Assembly (NCBI GenBank): GCA_033816765.1
Contig: CM066297.1
Location: 2,412,573 to 2,476,572 of the forward strand
Length of the DNA: 64,000 bases
Reading direction: 5' to 3'
From: Nothopassalora personata
Taxonomy: Eukaryota; Ascomycota; Dothideomycetes; Mycosphaerellales; Mycosphaerellaceae
Under the pieces are notes generated by a model. That model searched no databases and was not told where the DNA came from. It worked only from the letters and a program-made list of their open reading frames with translations. The translations under genes were made by a program, and so were the position numbers. Numbering within the stretch: the stretch's first letter is position 1; the number at the start of each line of letters is the position of its first letter. This document shows, piece by piece, positions 46,781-56,253 of the stretch.

Positions 46781-47423
46781 TATCGGATACATCTCGGTAA
46801 GTCTTACTGCAATACGCGTCTTGCAAGGTACCTCGAAAGGTAATAGTGTAATAGATAGCGGCGGCAGCTAATATTGAGGCTAGGACATTATATTGAAAAC
46901 CTCGCTAGTCCGATGATGCTCCCAATGTACGCTAGGCGTTTCCACAAGATGAAGCGCGACCTTCCGCCTGTCGCCATGGTCCCACGAGCTCCCACGAGGA
47001 CAACTGGCGACGTTTCGCGTCCATCAGCATGTTATTTCCTCCCTATCACGACTGCCACATCATGGAGACCTTCAGACATGTGCAAATTCATGCCAAATAA
47101 GAGTTCAGCTTAGACTCGCTGCTGGAACTGATTAGGCTCTAGGCTAACGCCTAGAGAGAAAATTGAGGGGCGAGACTCAATCCTTAAGGCTCGCTGTGGA
47201 TGGGGCAATCTGATTGGCTCAGAGGTGCCGAGACGAGAAAGAAGCAACTGAGCTTGCTGAGGTAAGTCCAGTATCGTTCAGCCAGCTGCCGTCAATATTT
47301 GTTGTCGCTGCCCTAAACTTAATGACAGCGAGCAGCATATGAATCGCCCGCGCAGGACTTAGATATGAAGAACTGCATGACCTGCCAGGTTACTCTTACG
47401 GTCGTCGCCATGAATACCGGGCT
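46781..47423. other. intergenic, no gene recognised
   Basis: Normal-composition DNA without a convincing coding frame. A 79-codon frame at 46874-47113 has no domain or coding character that I can support. Confidence 0.5.
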
Positions 47424-47568
47424 AGATAATGTGAGTAGATTGATGTATTGAGAAGGATCTACGAAAGCGAGAGAGAGAGATAAGCTCGAAAAAAAAGGGG
47501 TCCTGCCTAATGCGGACTAGTGCATCGGCAAAACCGGTGGGACCAGTGAATGGGCCCCAGCATCAAGT
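47424..47568 (-). repeat. 3' LTR of Copia-3
   Basis: 145 bp, identical to 51288-51432. Contains a GAGAGAGAGAGA run and an A8 tract. Confidence 0.92.
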
Positions 47569-50500
47569 CACCCCCATGACGAGGCTCTAGATGCAAAACA
47601 GGTGCTATCAGCACCAAACAGGACATACGCTCGCTCATCAGCACTATGACATCCTCCTCGTCCAACCCCGGTGTCGTCATAGCCGTTAGCACAGGGCTGC
47701 GTCTTCTTGCCGTTGGCATCCAGCTTGATGGCATACACCCATCTGCCCTTCAGCACTCGTGCGTCATGTGGCAGTGAGGCCTTGTCCTTGTAGGACCAAG
47801 TCTGGTATTGCTCGAGACTAGCGAATTCAGCTTCTTCAGCTGCGCGCCACTCGGCGTGTTGAGGAGTCTTCATTGCTGACTTGTGACTCTTCGGTATCAC
47901 CACTGTGGCGGGATCTGGCCAGTCAGTGGATGCCATGAATGCCGAGACTGTGGCATGTGGCATGTCAGCCAGCTGCTTGCGAGCGGTCTTGCTGAGCGAG
48001 TGATACAGTGCCCTACGCTGGCGCCGATTGGCTTCGAATTGATAGCCGTTCTGAGGGTCGCGGACGTTGACTGGCGCACGACGAGTGCGCTGCGGGCGTG
48101 TTGAGGGTGGTGGTGCCTCCTCAACAGGATCTGGTGTATCAGGAGGTGTGATAAAGTCGTCTTCATCATCATCCTCGACAGATGGCTTGGGAGGTGTTGT
48201 TGGCTGCACCTCCGGAAAGTCGTCCGGAGCGGTGTCTTGATAGCTGTCAACTACCTCCTGGGCCAAGTCCTCATTCACCTGCTGGACTGGTGTCTCAGCA
48301 GGGCGGTTGATAATAGTGATGTTCTTAGGTGTAGCTACACCCCCAGAATCACCACCCCCAGGAGCCACACCACGCTCGGCTCCAGCGCGCTTTGGCTGAG
48401 TCGATGCCTTGTGGTTGCGCTCTACAGGGAAGATGTCGTCCAGAGAGATGTATTCATCATCAGCTTCAGGCTCCTCGGCCAAAGCAGTGATAGGCTCCTT
48501 GCCTTCAATGAACTGAACATCCTTGGTACGGAACACTCTATGCGCCTTAGCAACATAGACACGGTAGATGGTGCGGCTCTCGTATCCAACAAGCTTGCCC
48601 TCCAATGAGCGGGAGTCAAACTTCTCACCTCGGCCGACACTGTGGTCGTACACGAAGGCGCGGCATCCATATGCCTTGAGGTGTGACAGGCTGGGCTTCA
48701 CTTCGCCCTTGCCTTGCCACGTGTTGATGACTTCCTGAGGTGACAGTCCCTTGAGGGCTGCACTCGGAGTCAGGTTGAGTAGATAGACCGAAGCCTGCAC
48801 AGCTTCTGGCCAGAGTGCCACTGGCAGGCCAGCATCAATCAGTAGCTTGCGTGACTGGACGCACACGATATGATTGCTGACCTCCGCACCGCCATTCTGT
48901 TCTGATGAATGAGGTGCTGTGATCTGAAGTGTGAAGCCCTCATCTTGTGAGAGCTGGGTGAGTGCGGTGCCTCCATACTCGCCGCCTCCATCTATGCGTA
49001 AGATCACAATGCTGGCATTGTATTCTGTCTTCACATGACGGACAACGGTGCGGATATGCTGGGCAGCGCCATTCTTCTGCGCTGAACAGAACACTGTTCG
49101 CTGCAGGCTGGCGAGGCAAGTGAATAGCGTGAAGTATCTCTCCTTGCCAAGCCCAAGGTTGCGGACTGTCACTACATCGGCTGCGATGATGTAGTATGGT
49201 GTTGACGGTCGCACCATAGGTATGCGGTTATAGACTTTGTGCCCCAGTCCCATGCGACATGGTACGCATTCGCGTGGGTGCTTGCTGAGGTCACCGTTGC
49301 CGACAATGATGATGCGCTGATCGTTGTGAAGCTGCACTAGCTTGCGGCTGTGAATGTGTCCAAGGCGTCTGTGCCACAGGTCGCCAGTCGCGGCGATAGA
49401 TGGCTCAACCTTAGATGATGCCAAAGCAGTCGGTGAATGCTTTAGCTTGAGGAATGGCAGTCCATTGTGACTGTAGCAGTGTGCCACCGTACGCGCACCA
49501 TTCCCCTTTGTGAAGAGGATCTGGTCGTCGTTACGATAATAGACACCCTTGCGGCGGAGAGCCTCTGTCGAGATCAGATTGGCTGCAAGGCCTGGCACGT
49601 ACAGCACCTGCGAGAAGTAGGTGATGCCGCATCCATACAGGTCCAATTGGATAATGCCACAGGCTGTCGCAGTGATGGTGCCCTTGCCTGTCCTAATAGG
49701 GACATTGCAGGGCCGATAATCCATCATATTGCTCAGCTCGTTAGTCATATGAGAAGTGCAGCCAGAGTCCACAACCCAGTCGGTTGGGCTCTTCGCTGCC
49801 AGCAGTGCGGAGGTGTCTTGAATGTCATCCTCGGCAGCCATATACATGCTGTGGTTGCCGTTGTATGGAGTCATCAGATCCTCGAGGTTGTTCATGCCGT
49901 GAGCCGCAAATTGAGCGGTCTCTCCGGCGCGCTGCTGCTGAGGGTGGTCAGTGGTGTTGTTCACCTGCTGACGCTGTTGCTGGTTGCCATTCTGGTTGCC
50001 GTTCTGCTGTGGTGGGTTCTTTGGTTTCCATCCAGCAGGTGCAAGTTCCGGATGTAGGTTCCAGCAAGTTACAGGTTGGTGAGTGGTACTGCCACAACCA
50101 TGGCATGGGTCATACTGTTGACGCTGCTGGTTGTTGCCACCGTTGCCGTTACCGCGGCCTCCTTTGCCACGGCCACGACCACCTCGGCCTCCACGTGGAT
50201 TGCCGCCGCCACCACGGTTGCCATTGCCGCCATTGCCCTGTGGGTTGGCGGGTGGGGTGGGAGTAGTCTGCTTTGCTGCAAGGTTTGCGGTCTCGCTCTG
50301 CTGAGCAGCCGCCTCATCAAGCAGATCACCAATCACCTTCTCGAGTGTGATGGTGGTGCTGTCCTCGATCCTGCCAGTCATCTGCCTCAGCTGTTCGCGC
50401 TTTGATGAGGCGAATGCTGGGAAGTAGGGCGCGATCTGGTACAGGAAGCGGAACATAGCCTGGGCCTTGGATATGGCCAGTTCTGTGTTCTTGAGATTGG

Positions 50501-51095
50501 CAAGCTTTGCCTGATACTGCTGGCAATACTTGTCAAGGTTGGAGCCACTGTAAGCATGTGACTCGAAGTCCAGATACAACGAGTATTCCTCGGACTTGCC
50601 GGTCTGGCCATATGTTGATTTGAGATGATCCCATAGTCCATCCGGAGCCTGATAGGCTTTGCAGTTGTCGGCGATAGACTGACTGCAGTTGGCGATGATG
50701 AGGGCGCGAGCTTGATACTTCTTCGCCTCCCATGCCTCAATCCGGTCGTCAAGCTCGTATTGCTGTTCACTCGGACGGATTGTAGGTCTTGGCTTGAGTG
50801 CTGTTGAATCGACAAATCCATACAGCTGCTCGCCACGCAGGACTGACTCGAGCATGTCGCTCCATCTCGGATAGTCGTCCTTGCCCTGGAGCTTGCTGAC
50901 ACCAGGGGTGCTATTGGTACTACGACCAACCATGTTGCTGAAGATGCGACTCGTAGTCGCTATTGCTGGAAGCTTCTTCTTGGTTACAGCAGCCGACTCG
51001 GCTTGCTGTTGTTGCTGACTCTGGTCCCCGGTCACAGACTGCTGTGCCAGTGGTACCTCGAGTCCTGTGATGTTACCGTTATCGTCAGTATCCAT
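47568..51095 (-). CDS. Copia-3 gag-protease-integrase polyprotein, RT-truncated (1175 aa)
   Basis: One intact open frame. Residues about 60-260 are a Copia gag core (UBN2-like; WSDMLESVLRGEQLYGFVD, LWDHLKSTYGQTGKSEEYSL). A Gly/Arg/Asn-rich stretch is followed by a CCHC zinc knuckle near 335 (CHGCGSTTHQPVTC). The protease has DWVVDSGCTSHMT near 442. Integrase starts with an HHCC zinc finger near 575-610 (LWHRRLGHIHSRK, ECVPC), and the core has the first Asp in YIIAADVVTVRN, the second in ILRIDGGGEYGG, and the Glu in EQNGGAEVSNHIV (usually AERSN). The C-terminal part has an acidic Pro-rich linker and the first RT residues (EWRAAEEAEFASLEQ, RVLKGRWVYAIKLDANGKK). About 60 unrelated residues then follow to a stop at the LTR edge. 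RT and RNase H (about 1.5 kb) are missing. It could still give Gag particles and integrase; movement would need RT from another element. Confidence 0.9.
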   Translation of the reverse strand: MDTDDNGNITGLEVPLAQQSVTGDQSQQQQQAESAAVTKKKLPAIATTSRIFSNMVGRSTNSTPGVSKLQGKDDYPRWSDMLESVLRGEQLYGFVDSTALKPRPTIRPSEQQYELDDRIEAWEAKKYQARALIIANCSQSIADNCKAYQAPDGLWDHLKSTYGQTGKSEEYSLYLDFESHAYSGSNLDKYCQQYQAKLANLKNTELAISKAQAMFRFLYQIAPYFPAFASSKREQLRQMTGRIEDSTTITLEKVIGDLLDEAAAQQSETANLAAKQTTPTPPANPQGNGGNGNRGGGGNPRGGRGGRGRGKGGRGNGNGGNNQQRQQYDPCHGCGSTTHQPVTCWNLHPELAPAGWKPKNPPQQNGNQNGNQQQRQQVNNTTDHPQQQRAGETAQFAAHGMNNLEDLMTPYNGNHSMYMAAEDDIQDTSALLAAKSPTDWVVDSGCTSHMTNELSNMMDYRPCNVPIRTGKGTITATACGIIQLDLYGCGITYFSQVLYVPGLAANLISTEALRRKGVYYRNDDQILFTKGNGARTVAHCYSHNGLPFLKLKHSPTALASSKVEPSIAATGDLWHRRLGHIHSRKLVQLHNDQRIIIVGNGDLSKHPRECVPCRMGLGHKVYNRIPMVRPSTPYYIIAADVVTVRNLGLGKERYFTLFTCLASLQRTVFCSAQKNGAAQHIRTVVRHVKTEYNASIVILRIDGGGEYGGTALTQLSQDEGFTLQITAPHSSEQNGGAEVSNHIVCVQSRKLLIDAGLPVALWPEAVQASVYLLNLTPSAALKGLSPQEVINTWQGKGEVKPSLSHLKAYGCRAFVYDHSVGRGEKFDSRSLEGKLVGYESRTIYRVYVAKAHRVFRTKDVQFIEGKEPITALAEEPEADDEYISLDDIFPVERNHKASTQPKRAGAERGVAPGGGDSGGVATPKNITIINRPAETPVQQVNEDLAQEVVDSYQDTAPDDFPEVQPTTPPKPSVEDDDEDDFITPPDTPDPVEEAPPPSTRPQRTRRAPVNVRDPQNGYQFEANRRQRRALYHSLSKTARKQLADMPHATVSAFMASTDWPDPATVVIPKSHKSAMKTPQHAEWRAAEEAEFASLEQYQTWSYKDKASLPHDARVLKGRWVYAIKLDANGKKTQPCANGYDDTGVGRGGCHSADERAYVLFGADSTCFASRASSWG

Positions 51096-51275
51096 CCACC
51101 ACTGCAGAGCACCAACTAGGTGTCACTGCGATACTCGCCAAGTTGCCCACTGGGTCTTGGCTGAAGATGTTTGCTGCTGTCGCGTTTGGTCGCATGAAGT
51201 CGCGGACACGCGCAATCAGCAGGAAACAATCAACAATGTCGTTCGAAGGTATGCGCGCAGTCGTAAGCGCTGAGG

Positions 51276-51287
51276 GTGCTCATAACC
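51276..51287 (-). promoter_or_regulatory. primer binding site of Copia-3
   Basis: GGTTATGAGCAC in element sense directly follows the 5' LTR. GGTTATGAGC is complementary to the anticodon loop region of initiator tRNA-Met (GCUCAUAACC). Confidence 0.75.
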
Positions 51288-51432
51288 AGATAATGTGAGT
51301 AGATTGATGTATTGAGAAGGATCTACGAAAGCGAGAGAGAGAGATAAGCTCGAAAAAAAAGGGGTCCTGCCTAATGCGGACTAGTGCATCGGCAAAACCG
51401 GTGGGACCAGTGAATGGGCCCCAGCATCAAGT
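51288..51432 (-). repeat. 5' LTR of Copia-3
   Basis: 145 bp, identical to the 3' LTR, followed by GGGCT. Confidence 0.92.
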
Positions 51433-51677
51433 GGGCTTCACATCCCTCCTGAGAGACACGCTGCAACGCCTCCACGTCAGTCGGGGCATCTACAACGGAA
51501 CATGAAGACCACGTATGTACAATGTAGCGGTCATTGCAGCATCATGCATGACATCAGGCGCAGAGGCGAGGTAGGTATAAACAGTGCGTGAATGCGTTGA
51601 CGATATGAGAGCAGCAAACACTTTCGATGCTACGGGTACTACCAAAATCAAGACTTTCGACAATCAGCAGAAGAACC

Positions 51678-52264
51678 ATGACCACCATCACGGGACGCCA
51701 GCCAAGCGTTGGAGAGAAGACCATCATCGACGAGATCTTGTCCTTGTACCAGCTCAAGCCTACAGGTATGTCTTGATGCATGTTTGGAACGGACCAGACT
51801 GATTCGTCTCAGAGAAGTCCTATTCGCACTATCGCAGCGATGCCGTCTTCCACGATCCAGTCTCCATCGCCAAAGGTCTCGAAAGCATCAAGTCGCAATT
51901 CAATGGAATGCCCAAGCTCTTCTCCGAATCCACTACCCAGACGTGTGAAGTAATGGAGCCCTCTTCTGCAACCGAGCAGAGCGCAAAAGCGAGCACACAC
52001 CACGGTGAAGGCGGAAACATCGTGCTGAACTTGACGCAACACTACGTCTTCAAGGGCGACAAGACTCCCGAAAAGACGCTGAATAGCAAGATTACGCTCA
52101 AGCTTGATCCCGAGGGTATGATCCAGCACCACGAAGAAGAGTGGGACCACCAGCCGAATAAGACGGGAGATGATGGTTTCATGGGCAAAATCCAAGAATG
52201 GAGGAAGAAAGCTGATGCGAAACTGGTTGAGGCTGGGGTTTCTAGCGATCCTAATAAGATATGA
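51678..52264 (+). CDS. SnoaL/NTF2-like small protein (179 aa, one intron)
   Basis: The coding sequence is 51678-51765 joined to 51813-52264. The 47-bp intron has GTATGT at the donor and CTCAG at the acceptor; joining restores the frame across a split Glu codon. The protein starts MTTITGRQPSVGEKTIIDEI and contains LYQLKPT, SHYRSDAVFHDPVSIAKGLE, LNLTQHYVFKG, and LKLDPEGMIQHHEEEWDHQP, ending in a Lys-rich helix. The pattern of an N-terminal helix, 'Y..DAVFHDP', then strands ending in 'I..H.EEW' is typical of the SnoaL-like/NTF2-like fold in fungal proteins of unknown function. No signal peptide or membrane segment is visible, so it is probably cytosolic. Catalysis cannot be predicted. The young Copia-3 element lies directly upstream and may affect the promoter. 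Confidence 0.8.
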
Positions 52265-52902
52265 GAGGTCGTATGACATATTGTATGCATGCACGACTCG
52301 AACATGGTTCTGAGCACGCGTCCCTTCGGCTAGATCTATCCGAGACCAGATCGTGCGTCATCACGTCCGTGACCCTCTGCTGTCGCCATCCACACTCTCA
52401 ACTCCGATCTTCCTATTTGCGTACTGCCTCCACATCCCTACGTAATATCCGATAAACACACTCCACAATGCCGTCGACGAACGTGGCGGCATCTCCGGCA
52501 TCCATGATCAGCACGGCTGCAACCTCCCTCTGCGCTTAAACCTCCCACAGCCCGCCTTCATAGGAAGTGTTGGATTCTGAATCGATCACGATTATACCTG
52601 GCACAGACATACGTTCGCTCAAGCTTCTGGGAGACTGGCAACTTGATGCAGCCACGGTAGCAATACGCCTTGCCACCTGACGTACCTGACCGGTCCTGAC
52701 TAACCTTAGTCAACTCTACACTGGAACAGCGTGTCATACTAACCCAATAGTGAATCCTTTTTAGCTCGTGCACAGTGTGCAGCCGCTGTGCGCTGCGGGC
52801 TTGCAGATGTCGATCCGAAGCCATGAGAGCAGCATAAGATGGTGCTGTCGGCTTGTGGTTCTGGCTTTAACTGTTACTGCCATCTTAGCATCTTTAACCA
52901 TA
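52265..52902. other. intergenic, promoter side of GH76 gene
   Basis: No gene recognised. An open frame continues upstream of the chosen GH76 start (from 52768, with a hydrophobic CRLVVLALTVTAILASL stretch), so the GH76 transcript or a longer N-terminus may begin here. Confidence 0.4.
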
Positions 52903-54189
52903 ATGTATAGCAAAGCTTTCGTTGGAGGAACTTTGACCTTGGGTGGCCTTTTTGCTTTGTCGAATTGTTCGCCTTTGTCGCAACTGTCATCTCGAGATGT
53001 AACGACTGCGAATGCGGAAGCTGCCTTCAACACTCTCCAGCAATGGTACAATCAATCGACCGGACTGTGGATCCCGAGTACTGGGTGGTGGAATAGTGCC
53101 AATTGCCTCACAGTGATTGCGGACCTCGCTGCCGTTGATGGGAATGTCAAGGGGAATGCTACGAATATCTTCTCGAACACTTACACGAACGCGCAGAAGT
53201 ACAATCCTCAGATGAGGAAAGTGCAAGGAGTGCAGAGCGATGCAAGTTCATCATGGGAGTCGTTCCTGCCGAGATGTTATTATCAGGATCATAATCCTGC
53301 CCCTCAGGGATATGCGCAGCCACTCAGGGTACGGGCAACTGGCGGGTTCCTGAATGAGTAAGTCAAATGTTAGCCATGCGAGTGGATTGAGCTGATTGTA
53401 GTCAGCTACTACGACGACGAAGGCTGGTGGGCGCTTGGTTGGATTGCAGCATACGACGTGACCGGCAATGCGGAGTACCTCTCGCAAGCTGAGACCATTT
53501 TCGATGATATGAAGGCAGTCTTCGGCCAGACGAACTGCAGCACCATCAACGGCAAGACCGGAGGCATCTGGTGGGACAAACCTCACTCATACGTCAACGC
53601 CATCGCCAATGAGTTATTCCTCGATGTGGCAGCTCACCTGGCGAACCGGGTACAGGCACGTAAAGCAGACTACGTTGCCATCGCCCAACAGCAGTGGACC
53701 TGGTTCCAGGCATCTGGCATGATGAACGCCCAGTACACGATCAACGACGGCCTCGACCAGAACACGTGCAAAAACAACGCCGGCACAGTCTGGTCATACA
53801 ACCAAGGCGTTATCCTCGGCGGCCTTACAGAGCTCTCCCGCGCGACAGGCGACAGCTCCTACATCACCAGGGCCCAGCAAATAGCTGACGCTGCCATCGC
53901 TGCCCTCGCACCCAGCGGCATTCTAACCGATCCTTGCGAGCCAAATTGTGGTGCCGATGGAGCGCAGTTTAAAGGAGTCTTTGCGCGGAATCTGCAGATC
54001 CTACAGAAGGCGGACCCGCAGGAGAAGTACGCGGAATTTCTGGACAAGAATGCGGCGAGTATCTGGCAGAATGATAGAGATTCGAGCAACGAGCTGAGTG
54101 TAAAGTGGGCGGGTCCATTCATTGAGCCGGCGAATGCGAGTACGCAAAGTTCGGCGTTGGATGCGATTGTTGCTGCGTTGGCGATGTAG
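52903..54189 (+). CDS. secreted GH76 alpha-1,6-mannanase (about 412 aa, one intron)
   Basis: Glycoside hydrolase family 76 enzyme; the family cleaves alpha-1,6-mannan backbones, and fungal relatives (Dcw1/Dfg5 type) act in cell-wall assembly. The coding sequence is 52903-53357 joined to 53406-54189. The 48-bp intron (GTAAGT...GTCAG) was placed so that the conserved FLND-YYDDEGWWALGW reads through. The acidic pair DD in that motif is the catalytic signature of GH76. Other family blocks: WIPSTGWWNSANCLTVIADL, GGIWWDKPHSYVNAIANELF, TVWSYNQGVILGGLTEL, FKGVFARNLQIL. The chosen start gives a plausible signal peptide (MYSKAFVGGTLTLGGLFALS). An in-frame upstream Met at 52807 or 52768 would instead add a membrane anchor. 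No GPI signal is seen at the C-terminus (SALDAIVAALAM), so it is probably secreted. Confidence 0.88.
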
Positions 54190-54762
54190 AGGATATCGAC
54201 AGATGAGGTAGTGACAGTACTGAGTGGTACCAGCAGCCCTGTTTCAATTACCTGAGCGTCTGATCACGCTCCCAGCCTCGCTCTGCATCCAGTAAGATCT
54301 TAGACGATACGTAGTGCATTCTGCAGCGCAACGCGCAGACCGTGGCGTATCGGGAGAGAGAGCCTGGGACAAAGGCGTGAAGACGATCGTGCTCGCATTC
54401 GGTATGGCCCGGTCTTGCGTCAAAAGGATTGCAACATTGGATGATGCTCGCCGAGGCTCCAACGTGCCACTGACTTCGGTGTTGTGGGAAGGTTATGCCA
54501 GAAGGGGAGGTCATGGTGCGACGAGATGATTGGTAGACGGTCTTCTACCGAGGAGTTTCCCACAACACGTCCAGAGCGGCGACACGTTCAATTGCTCGTG
54601 GCCATCGAGGCATACATATATCATTTATACCTCGTCTTCCTCCATCTGATAATAATTACCCACTCTTGCAGCTCTTAGACTATCCGAATTGTTGCTAACA
54701 GCAGTCGTGGCGACCTTTCGCGCGTAACATCCCCGCGGCATAGTCAGCAGCCTACCGCAAAC
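54190..54762. other. intergenic, promoter of the monooxygenase gene
   Basis: No coding frame that I can support. A T/C- and CATATAT-rich patch near 54612-54640 precedes the monooxygenase start by about 130 bp. Confidence 0.45.
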
Positions 54763-56253
54763 ATGGCGTGGCAACCAATGGAGAAGGGCGAGGACAACTT
54801 TGACGTAGTCATCGTCGGCGCCGGTATCTCAGGCATAAACTTCGGTTACCGTCTGCAGGAGAGATGTCCTCACCTCTCATACACCATCCTGGAAGGCCGC
54901 CACGAGCTCGGCGGCACTTGGAGTCTATTCAAATATCCCGGCATCCGATCCGATTCAGACCTATTCACATTCGGCTTCTCGTGGCGACCATGGGAAGCAA
55001 ACACCTCGATCGCGCAAGGTGATCTGATCAAGCAATATCTTAAAGACTCAGCAGCCAGCGCGGGCATTGACAAGCACATCCAGTTCCACACAAAGGTCAA
55101 CAGCACAAACTACAACTCCCAGGAGAAGACATGGACGCTTCAAGCCACGCAGAATGGCTCTCAGCAGAAGTCGATCAAGTGCCGCTTCATGCTCATGTGC
55201 ACCGGCTACTACGACTACGAGAAGCCACTTGAGGCCACCATCCCCGGCCTCCAGAACTTCCAAGGCGAAGTCATCCACCCACAATTCTGGCCCGAAGCCC
55301 TCGACTACAGCGGCAAGGATGTAGTCATCATCGGCTCTGGCGCAACAGCAATCACAGTCCTCCCAGTAATGGCAGAGACAGCCAAGAACGTCACCATGCT
55401 CCAACGCTCACCCTCCTACATCATGGCCGTTCCCCAGGAAGACGGCTTCGAAAAGGTCGTCCGCAAAGTCTTCTGGTGGTGGCCAGCAGCTCAGCGCAAA
55501 CTGATCCGCATCAAGTGGATCCTAGCACCACTCCTCCTGACCTCCTACTCTGCCAGATACCCCAAGAAAATGCAGCAACTAATGTACAAACTCACCCAGA
55601 AGCAACTCCCCGCCTCGATACCACGCGACCCTCACTTCACGCCCAAGTACTACCCCTGGGAGCAGCGCATGTGCATGTGCCCCGACGGCGACTTCTACAA
55701 GGCTTTGCGCAAGGGCGTAGCCAACATCGAGACTGGCGTGATTCAAGAGGTCACACCCAACGCCATCAAGCTCGAGAGCGGCAAGGAGCTCAACCCCGAC
55801 ATCATCGTCACGGCCACCGGCCTGAAGCTCCAATTCGCCGGCGGCATGAAAATCTCCATCGACAACAAACTCTACGACTGCAGCGAGAAATTCGTCTGGA
55901 AGGGCTCGATGCTGGAGGATATGCCCAACGCCGCGTTTGTGGTGGGATACGTTGATGCTTCGTGGACTCTCGGTGCGGATGCGACGGCGCAGACGATTAC
56001 GAGGATGCTTAATCAGATGAAGCGGGAGGCTGTTGTAGAGGTGACGCCGCACCGGTCGGAGGAGGAGAGGAAGAATATGAAGGAGAAGAATTTGTTGAGG
56101 TTGAATAGTACGTATGTTACTAAGGGGAAGAGTGTGCTGCCCAAGGGTGGCGATCGGGGACAGTGGTTGCCGAGGGCGAGTTATCTGAGGGATATCATGA
56201 CGGCGTGGTATGGTGATATCAAGACGGGGACGACGTGGGTGAGGGGTGTGTAA
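54763..56253 (+). CDS. type I Baeyer-Villiger / EthA-like flavin monooxygenase (496 aa)
   Basis: A single-exon gene; CAAACATGG gives a good start context. FAD binding: VVIVGAGISGINFG (GxGxxG near residue 20), followed by LEGRHELGGTW. NADPH binding: VVIIGSGATAIT (GxGxxA/G) near residue 190. Between them lies FQGEVIHPQFWP near residue 166, an exact match to the type I Baeyer-Villiger fingerprint FxGxxxHxxxWP. The ATG motif common to these enzymes appears as VTATGLKLQF. These enzymes use FAD, NADPH and O2 to insert oxygen next to ketones (giving esters or lactones) or to oxidise thio-compounds, as EthA does. The natural substrate is unknown. There is no signal peptide. Flanking genes do not form an obvious secondary-metabolite cluster. 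Length is normal for the EthA group. Confidence 0.9.
   Translation: MAWQPMEKGEDNFDVVIVGAGISGINFGYRLQERCPHLSYTILEGRHELGGTWSLFKYPGIRSDSDLFTFGFSWRPWEANTSIAQGDLIKQYLKDSAASAGIDKHIQFHTKVNSTNYNSQEKTWTLQATQNGSQQKSIKCRFMLMCTGYYDYEKPLEATIPGLQNFQGEVIHPQFWPEALDYSGKDVVIIGSGATAITVLPVMAETAKNVTMLQRSPSYIMAVPQEDGFEKVVRKVFWWWPAAQRKLIRIKWILAPLLLTSYSARYPKKMQQLMYKLTQKQLPASIPRDPHFTPKYYPWEQRMCMCPDGDFYKALRKGVANIETGVIQEVTPNAIKLESGKELNPDIIVTATGLKLQFAGGMKISIDNKLYDCSEKFVWKGSMLEDMPNAAFVVGYVDASWTLGADATAQTITRMLNQMKREAVVEVTPHRSEEERKNMKEKNLLRLNSTYVTKGKSVLPKGGDRGQWLPRASYLRDIMTAWYGDIKTGTTWVRGV

Larger units (their letters stand above)
47424..51432 (-). mobile_element. Copia-3, recent insertion lacking most of RT/RNase H
   Basis: A 4,009-bp Ty1/Copia element on the minus strand. 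The two 145-bp LTRs (47424-47568, 51288-51432) are identical as far as I can see, including an A8 run. The target duplication is GGGCT (47419-47423, 51433-51437). The LTR termini in element sense are ACTTGATG...CATTATCT, not the usual TG...CA. PBS GGTTATGAGC (reverse of 51278-51287) is of half-initiator-tRNA type, and the polypurine tract ATGGGGGTG abuts the 3' LTR. There is no RIP damage. The body encodes gag, protease and integrase but stops at the start of RT. It lies about 245 bp upstream of the next host gene. Confidence 0.92.

Noticed and set aside
49467..50266. Long + strand frames of 196 and 160 codons
   Set aside because: Antisense shadows of the intact Copia-3 polyprotein, which has clear protein domains.
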